The notes below the pieces were generated by a model. It did no database searches, had not been told where the DNA came from, and saw nothing but the letters and a program-made list of their open reading frames with translations. A stretch of 24,263 nt of DNA from a bacterium UBP3_UBA6266 (GTDB lineage: Bacteria; Auribacterota; UBA6266), in assembly GCA_002440765.1 (NCBI GenBank), contig DJVC01000079.1, positions 24,482 to 48,744 on the forward strand, written 5' to 3'. Both the position numbers and the translations under genes were made by a program. Positions 14,741-23,200 of this stretch are shown here, one piece after another (the stretch's first letter is position 1; every line of letters starts with the position of its first letter).

Positions 14741-17230
14741 ATGAAAAGAATGTTGCGCAAAATTATGGTGTGCATTTATGTCTTTTCTTTATGTGTTGTC
14801 TTTCCTTTGTTTGTATACGCAAACCCTGAGTCCTGTAAATTGAGCTCGCCTTTAGTCTGGAAAACCGATGGTTCCGGAGATTATCCGCTTGACGCCCAAA
14901 AGGTAAAAGGCCCCGGCCACTATGAGAGCGGCGCGCCTTATGAAACCGAAGGGGATGTTCAGTCAATCACAGTTTCATGGAAATCCGGAGGAAAAGTTGA
15001 AATTGAAGTCAGCGCGGATAACGGGCGTCATTTCGTCAAAACCGTTAACGGAGTCCCGGTTACAGGCGGTTTTACAAAAGGCAATATGATAAAGTGGAAA
15101 GCGGCTATTGCCGAAAACAGCGGACTTGAGGAAGTCAGGGTATATTATACCGATAATTCGGGTGTGGTGTCTTCGTTCGGAGAACCGCGGCTTTCAGGCA
15201 GCAGGTACCGTAGACCCGTTTATTTTACTAACGGTTCGGAAAAGGCTGTTTTCAACCATCAGTTTAAAATAAGAGTCGGGTTGAGTGACAGCTCTGTTTT
15301 TCCCGATGCGCATTGTGACGGAAATGCCGGGCAGGATTTTGCCGATATCAGGTTTACCACTGCCGATGGCATTACATTGGTTCCCTATTATATCGAGAAA
15401 ATCGAGGGAGCCGGTTCTTCTTCGACCGCCGTCTGCTGGATAAAACATCCGCAATTACCTCCGGGTTCTTCATACATATACATGTATTACGGGAACCCCG
15501 GCGCCGCAAGCCTGTCTTCCGCGGAGGATATATTTGATTTCTATGATAATTTTTCTCTCCCTGAGCTTGATGAAGAGAAATGGCTGGCGCTGTCGGGCAA
15601 AGTTAATGTTTTCGGCGGACAGTTAAAGCTGGATTCAGGGGAACTGATTGCGAGAGATTATATTATGGGCGACGGCGTAATAGAATATGAAGCGAGAGCC
15701 GGCGAAGGAAGCGAGATAAGGGTTGTTATAAGGGGAGAAGAGGCCCTGGAATTTTCCGATTCAACCGAACTTGTCTACTCCTCAATTTATGACGGAGCCC
15801 AGCATTGCATTGTAGCGGGCGATGTTGTCAAAGTGAATTCCCGCGCGCCGATAGAAGCCGATAAGAATTACGGCTTCCGTGTCACAAGAAGCAAACAGAC
15901 GATTACTTTCAGCCGGTTCGCGAAAGATTCCGACCTTGTCCAGGCTGAAATATCATATACAGCCCGAGGTGGGCCAAAAGAAGGCTATATAGGTCTGAAA
16001 TCAGCGGCAGAGTGCGTCAGCTATTTTAACTGGGTCAGGACAAGACAAAATGATTTGTATTATATAAGCATTGATAAGGAAGCCTCCGCGGGAGCCGCTG
16101 TTGAAGAAATCGAACTTCCTTATTTCTCCGATGTTTCGTTAAACGGGAAAGGGGAATTATCGTTAAAAGAGGGGGCATCATCCGGTTTCTACGTTTCCGA
16201 TACCTTTGACATCCCCTTCCCTGTAAGAGTTATTATGCCGGAGTTTCAATCATCCGGCGGAAAAGCATCACTGGACATCTCTTTAGACGGCGGTAAAAAT
16301 TATTGCGGTAATTGTATCAAAGACAGGAAGTATTATTCGGCAAAAGAAGATTTTGTATCCGGAGATGAACTTAAACTGAAGGTATCTATTCAGTCATCCG
16401 GAAATAAAGATGAGGATATCCTCTCCGGTGTGGAGTCGGCCGGCGCAGAATGCCTGCCCGGAAGGATACTCTTGATATCCCCCAACGGAGGGGAGGAATT
16501 TGACGCCGGCGACAGAGTTGCCGTATCCTGGACAGCCCTTGATTATGATGAATATTATGAGATGAAAGTTGAATATTCAGCTGATGAAGGCGCCGTTTAT
16601 AAGATGATTGCGGATGATGTGTTGAATTCGGGGACTTATATATGGAACATACCTTCGGGATTTGAACCGGGCAGCGCGTTAATCAGGATTTCCGACTCTC
16701 TTGATGCGGAGGCAAGTGATGTAAGCGATGGGTTGTTTTATATAAAGTCGGGAGAGGAATCTGAAGAAGAAGACGGTGAGGACAATATTGAGACAATAGG
16801 GCCCGATGAGTTTGACCTCGGGAAGGCAATCGAGGAGGGAGAGCGTCCCGGAACCAGATTATACGATTTGCTTATAAAGGTCGGAGACAGTGTTTCCGCA
16901 GATTCAAATGAGGACGCCGTTGCCAGTTTTAAAAACGGGGACATAGTTATAGTCAGGCCCGCCGGGCATAAATGGGGAGCCCAGGAAAAAAAGAAATTTT
17001 TGATAGTCCGGGTTTATCTGACCGATGAGGAAGTAAAAGATATTACGCAGGAGAAAAAAATAGAAACGGGAAAATTCGACAGGAGCGGCAACCCGATTAT
17101 GAAAACGGTAGGCAGAAGAAAAAATAAAGTCAATCTGCAAAAACTCGGGATATCCGGAGGCAGCGTTTCTCAGGCGCAGAACATTCTCAATAAGAAGGTT
17201 TTTGAACCTGATGTAATAGAACAAAAATAA
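14741..17230 (+). CDS. Exported DUF2341 multidomain surface protein
   Basis: An 829-residue exported protein. A Sec signal peptide ends near VYA (residue 27). A beta-sandwich-like segment (about 35-150) comes next, then DUF2341 (about 155-272; YRRPVYFTNGS, DIRFTTADGITLVPYYIE, YIYMYYGNPGA). A concanavalin/LamG-like region follows (about 272-450), then a second beta segment with LDISLDGGKNY. At about 575-670 a PNGGEEFDAGD...VSWTA domain resembles Kre9/KNH-type Ig modules. An acidic linker (SEEEDGEDN) leads to a basic C-terminal module (about 710-829) containing GDIVIVRPAGHKWG, which I do not recognise. Such domain sets are typical of cell-surface or extracellular glycan-binding proteins. ATG 14741 has GAGG about 8 bases upstream. 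The giant surface gene follows 15 bp later, so they are probably cotranscribed. Confidence 0.85.
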   Translation: MKRMLRKIMVCIYVFSLCVVFPLFVYANPESCKLSSPLVWKTDGSGDYPLDAQKVKGPGHYESGAPYETEGDVQSITVSWKSGGKVEIEVSADNGRHFVKTVNGVPVTGGFTKGNMIKWKAAIAENSGLEEVRVYYTDNSGVVSSFGEPRLSGSRYRRPVYFTNGSEKAVFNHQFKIRVGLSDSSVFPDAHCDGNAGQDFADIRFTTADGITLVPYYIEKIEGAGSSSTAVCWIKHPQLPPGSSYIYMYYGNPGAASLSSAEDIFDFYDNFSLPELDEEKWLALSGKVNVFGGQLKLDSGELIARDYIMGDGVIEYEARAGEGSEIRVVIRGEEALEFSDSTELVYSSIYDGAQHCIVAGDVVKVNSRAPIEADKNYGFRVTRSKQTITFSRFAKDSDLVQAEISYTARGGPKEGYIGLKSAAECVSYFNWVRTRQNDLYYISIDKEASAGAAVEEIELPYFSDVSLNGKGELSLKEGASSGFYVSDTFDIPFPVRVIMPEFQSSGGKASLDISLDGGKNYCGNCIKDRKYYSAKEDFVSGDELKLKVSIQSSGNKDEDILSGVESAGAECLPGRILLISPNGGEEFDAGDRVAVSWTALDYDEYYEMKVEYSADEGAVYKMIADDVLNSGTYIWNIPSGFEPGSALIRISDSLDAEASDVSDGLFYIKSGEESEEEDGEDNIETIGPDEFDLGKAIEEGERPGTRLYDLLIKVGDSVSADSNEDAVASFKNGDIVIVRPAGHKWGAQEKKKFLIVRVYLTDEEVKDITQEKKIETGKFDRSGNPIMKTVGRRKNKVNLQKLGISGGSVSQAQNILNKKVFEPDVIEQK

Positions 17231-17245
17231 AAAGCGGGTAAAAAT

Positions 17246-20200
17246 ATGATTGTGGCGAGGAAAAAAACGGTTATCTTATCGGGTGTCTTGCTTGCGGTAT
17301 TCCTGTTTTTCGCGCTTTTTCCCGATTGCGCGTATTCCGCGACCGAGGCCACCAAAATAATAAGAGCCGGCCAGTCCATAAGTTCTATAAGCAGAACCGG
17401 CAATGTCGTTACTGTTAATCTTTCCTCCAATTACCCGAACAGCAATCTTAAAGCCGGCCAGTCAATAGTCATCTCCGGCGTAGGCAACTCTTCGTTTAAC
17501 GGGACATTCGCGATTTCAACGGTTGCCGACCAGCAGCATTTCACTTATTCCCAGGCCGGGGATAATGAGTCGAGTTCCGGCGGGACCGCCGGCGGCGACT
17601 ATACAAGCCTTACTTCGTGGGTCGCCGGCGAGCAGAAGAACCTGGTTGCGGCGGACGAAATAGCCATTGCCGAGTGTTACGATGACTGGGCGTCCGGACT
17701 GGAAGACAACGTTGTCATAGACGGTTTTACCACGGATTCCACACGCTACGCGAAAGTTACCTCTCCCGAAGGGGAAAGGCCCGACGGGCAGGCGGGAACG
17801 GGTTTCCGCATTAATCCCGCGTCCGACGGCGATGCTGTCATTATTTCCGATGACTACACCGTATTTGAGTATGTAGAGGTGAAAGGCTGGCAGGGCGCCG
17901 ATTCGACCGATGTCTGCGGCATAAAAATCAGCGCTGATAATGTTACGGTAAAAAGTTGTGTCGTCCATGACCCCGACAGCGGGGCGCTCAAACAGCAGAT
18001 AGGAATTCTTGCAGGGAACTACACATCGAATATATTCAATAATATGGTTTATAATATTTCCGGCACAGCGAAAGCCTACGGTATTTCCGCCGGCGGTTCG
18101 AATAATAAGGTTTATAATAACACGGTTTATAACGCGCTTGATAACGGTATAATCAGGACCGGCGGCTCACCTGATGCGCGCAACAACCACGTTACCTCGT
18201 GCGGAACTAATTATAATATTAACGGCGGCTCATGGGGCGCGTCAACGGATTATAACCTTTCTTCATCCGCTTCCGCTACCGGCGGAGACAATGATGTTAT
18301 CAGCGTTACCGTAGCCGACGAGTTTGTCAGCATAGTCCCGGGTTCCGAAGACCTGCACCTCAAAACGGGCTCTGACGCCATAGGCGCCGGCGAAGACCTG
18401 TCGGCTGTTTTTGCCGATGACTGCGATGGGCAGACAAGATCCGGTGATTGGGATATTGGAGCCGACCAGATAGGCTGTGTGTGGAATAACGCTACCGGAA
18501 ACAGCCAGTGGGCGACAGCAGGCAATTGGGTGAGAGACATACTTCCCGCATCCGGAGTTCCCGTAGTCATCGATTATACCTGTGCCAATTTTTCGAAAGT
18601 CTGGGTCTATGACGGCGCGGCGTATGAAAACGTAACAGACCAGGCCGGTAACGGGACTGAAGAAGATATTTTCCATTCATCCACAAACGCATTCCTGAAA
18701 AATTCCGGAGACATATTATATATAGGAAGAAGCTCAAGCTTTACAGCTATCTATTTTGAACTGTCGACGCCGAGAACAGGCGGCGCAATTGTTTTTGAAT
18801 ATTGGGTTGAAGCGGGTGCTTTCAGTTTCTGGAATACGCTGACGACGCTTGAAGATACGACTTCAGGACTTACACAGTCAGGATACATAAGATTTGAGGT
18901 TCCCATCGACTGGGGAACTACAACCGTAAACGGAAGTTCGCAGTATTACGTAAGGGTCCGCGCCACATCCGATATTAGCGCAGGCCCTGTGGGAACGGCA
19001 TTGCTCCAGAGTTATATAAGGGTCACATCAGCCGCCAATAATCTGCTTTCCTTTACGGCAAACGCGCCGTGTATGGTTTATTTTGAAGATAACTCGGTTA
19101 CTGGCGCCATGGATTTCACGGTTGCCGATGATATCACTCTCAATAAAGGCGCGATGAGGTTTGAAAGCGATATAGAAACGGACTGCAACAGCGCCACGAC
19201 TGAAAATGAGGGAACGGGCTGGACGATAAATGCCGATAACATAACTATAGGCGCGACCGCTTTTATAGATACCGACGGACTCGGGTTTGGCGATTACGTC
19301 GGTTACCGCGGCCCGGGAGAAGGAGGAACAGGTTCTTCCGGTTACGGCTCGGGAGCTGGTTACGGGGCTGCGGGCGGAAATTCTTCGGACAGCGGAGCGG
19401 GCGGTTCATCTTACGGCGCTTACGTGACACCGCGGTATCTCGGAAGTAACGGCGGCGGAGCAAACGGCGGAGAAGGCGGAGGCGCATTATGGTTTAACGT
19501 CGCGGACAGCTTTGTTATAAACGGTATTGTATCGGCCGACGGCAATGATGCCGCGTCAGGAAGCTATGACGGCGGAGGTTCAGGCGGAAGCATAACCGTC
19601 ATAACGGATATCCTTTTCGGTTCGGGTCTGATATCGGCTGACGGCGGCTCCGGCGACGGAAGCGGCTCTGCGGGCGGCGGCGGCGGCGCGGCAGGAAGAA
19701 TATATATCGAAAGAGGAAACACTACAGTCCCGTTCTCGGGGACTGTCCAGAGCAGCGGAGGAACGGCAGGCGGCACGAGCGCCCAGGATGGGAATGATAA
19801 TGATGTGTTTTATACGGATTCGGTAAGCATCACCACATATATATGGGATAACAGTTCCGGCGACGGCCTATGGTCCAACCCTCTTAACTGGGAAAATGAC
19901 AGTGGCGTCCCCGGTCCGGGGGATGCTGTTGTATTCAAACTCGTAGGAAATGTCGGAACGACTGATAACTGCACTGCCGATATCGTGGTAAATAGCCTCG
20001 GCTCGATTACGCTTGAGAGCACTTATACCGGAATACTTTATTTAAACACGGATTTTGTCGGCGACAGCAATGAATTGACTATTTCCGGCGACCTGACACT
20101 GCAGACGGGGACACACATAATCTGCAAGGGAGATACCGACGGGACGCCGACAAACGGAATAGGCATAAAAATCAACGCCGCGAATATCAACATAGCGGCA

Positions 20201-23200
20201 ACTGCTTCCATAGACGCTTACCAGCAGGGCTTTACCTATCTTCAGGGTCCCGGAAAGGGTTCAAGCGATTACAGGATGAACGGCGCTGCCCACGGCGGTT
20301 ATGGTGGCCGAGGAGAGCGTGCCAGCGCTAATACACATACATATGGCTCAATGAAAGAACCTACTTCGCTCGGAAGCGGAGGCGGTTATTATAACGGCGG
20401 CACGTCAACAGGCGGCGGAGCGGTTAAGCTGGTTGTTTCCGATACCTTGACCGTTAACGGGACGCTTAGCGCCAACGCGAAAAATTCAAACGGCGAGTGG
20501 CAGAGCGGCGGCGCCGGCGGCAGTATATGGCTGGATGTCGCGACGCTGGCGGGTTCGGGAACGATAACGGCTGTAGGCGGCAATCCGTATAGTTATGATA
20601 GCGGCGGAGGCGGCGGAGGCAGGATAGCTCTCTATTACGCCACAAATACATTTACAGGGGCTATGACGGTGCGCGGCGGGCAATCGCCATCATACCCCGG
20701 GCGGCCATATACGGAATTCGGCGGGTCGGGAACGATTTATTTAAAGCAGGACGGCCAGACCAATTTTGATTTGATAATAGATAATGATACGGATAACGCG
20801 TATAAAGAAGCGGCCTATATAACAGGCGATTACACAATAGATGAGTTGATTGTGAGAGACGGGGGAGAACTCGTAAGTGTCGGCAACCTTACCGTTACTG
20901 ACTTAACACTTGATACCAATGCAAGCCTGACAAATACAGGCGATATCATCGCCGAAAACCTTGTTGTCCAGAGCTCATCGCAGCTTATCGTTACGGGAAG
21001 TGTTACGGCTACAGTTTCTCTTAACGGACAGGCGAGCAGCAATTACACTCTTACAAACGGAAGTATAACGGCGACAGAGTCAGTTACCTACCCTGTTAAT
21101 CCGAATATTCTGACACTCAACAATTTTAATTTAAAGCAGAAATGCGACCTTACTCTTTCCACGCTTAACCTTACAAACGGCAGCACATACAGTTTTATAG
21201 GAGATACCGGCTCTACTTACGGGACAGGTCAGACAATAACCGCCGATAATATTACGATAGATTCGGGCTGTTCAATCCACGCCGACAGGCTGGGTTTCTC
21301 TTACGGACAGGGGCCAAGCGCGAGAAATAACCACAGGGAATACGGCGCGGCGCACGGTGGTTATGGGGGCTACAGTTATAACTACAGTTACTGGAATCAA
21401 AATACATATGGCTCATTAAGTGAGCCGACTGCGCTGGGAACAGGCGGAAGCAATTATTATACAGGAAGGTTGAATGAAGGCGGCGGAGCTCTTAAAATCA
21501 ATGTTTCTAATACACTTACTGTCAACGGTTATGTAAGCGCCTGCGGGGGGAATTCCAATCATGATGATGTAAGCGGCGGCGCCGGAGGCAGTTTATGGAT
21601 AATAACTGATAGCTTAACGGGAACAGGGACAATAAGGGCCAATGGCGGTTACGGAGGCAGGTATTCCGGCAGCGGTAGCGGTGGCAGGGTAGCCTTATAT
21701 TACACAACGGATTCGTTCAGCGGCGATATCACCGCTTGCGGCGGGAATTACAGCGGCGCCCACAGTATTACTTATACCGGCGGCGCAGGAACGGTTTACT
21801 TGAAGCAGTCCGGACAAACCGATTTTGATTTAATTCTGGATAATAATGATTATTATGAAACGCCCACTCCTTTGACATCCGCATATACCATAGATGATTT
21901 AGCCGTCCGGAACCTCGCGTATCTGTATGTGACGGAAGACTTGACTGTGGAAGAATCGATAAACGCCCAGTCGGGCCCGAGCGTCACGTTGACGGACGGG
22001 ACTATCCAGGCTTTAAAGACAATCACACTGCCTTCGGGTATAGATGACATAACGCTTGATAATTTCAATATCTATCAGAAAGGCCCGGTCACGTTATCAG
22101 GCGATTTGAGCCTTACAGATGCGAGCAATATGTATTTTTACGGCGATACGGGCACGACGAACGGCCTTGGGATGACAATTACGGTAGATGATCTGACCAT
22201 TGATTCGACATCCAGAATTTATGTCGGCTACAACTACGGTTTTCCCGGTAGCCAGGGCCCCGGAGTCGGAAAAAGAGGACACAGGGGCGGAGGTTCGAGC
22301 CACGGCGGTTGGGGCGGCCAGGGGTATTATACCGACAGCTATCCCGCTGAAGTTTATTACGGTTCTGTAACTGAGCCGACCTCCCTGGGCTCGGGCGGCA
22401 TATACAGCACGCCGGTTTACGGTGGCGGAGCCGTAAAGATCGACGCTTCGGGGACGGTTATAATAAACGGATATATAAATGCCAACGGGCGCGGAAATTA
22501 TTCAAACGATTATCCCGGCGGGTCCGGAGGAAGCGTCTGGATTATTGCCGATGTGCTTACCGGCGCAGGCTATATAGAGGCTGACGGCGGAGCCGGCGGG
22601 CAATACGCGGGGGGCGCCGGAGGAGGAAGAATTTCAATCAACGCTTCAAGTTATTCCAACTCGCTTTCTTATCTCAGAGTCGGCGGCGGCGCTAACGGCT
22701 CAGGCGTCAATAGTTCTTACCAGAAAAGCGAGTCGGGAACACTTGTATATGCTCCGATAGGAGGGTATTCGAGCGAAAACGAGATACCCGCGGACCAGAT
22801 ATCTCAGGCGACAAACGGTTCGGGCGTTATAACCGTCAATTTCAAGGTTAAAGATGTCGGCGATCAGATAAATTTAACTGACTATTATAAGTATAATACG
22901 GGCGATACCCAGGTATATAACGGCGGCGACGGGTGGAGCACTGCCGATGGAACAACCGGCAGTTACGCGAATATGTGCTATTACGATGTTAACGGAAACG
23001 GGTTGTATGACACCGGCGAGGATATATGGACTGAGAGCATAAGCAATAACAGGCGCTATGACAGAGGCGAAACACAGACTTATGACGGCGGCAACGGATG
23101 GGAGACTCCCGATGATGCTTACGGCAAAAAACACGGCCTTTATTATAACGGCAATGATATTTGGACTGAAACCGGGCTTAATAACGAAAACCACACTTTG

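Noticed and set aside
19217..22750. Repeats in the giant gene as a CRISPR array or insertion sequence
   Set aside because: The units are long, in frame, divergent at DNA level and keep coding sense; there are no short identical repeats with unique spacers and no transposase.
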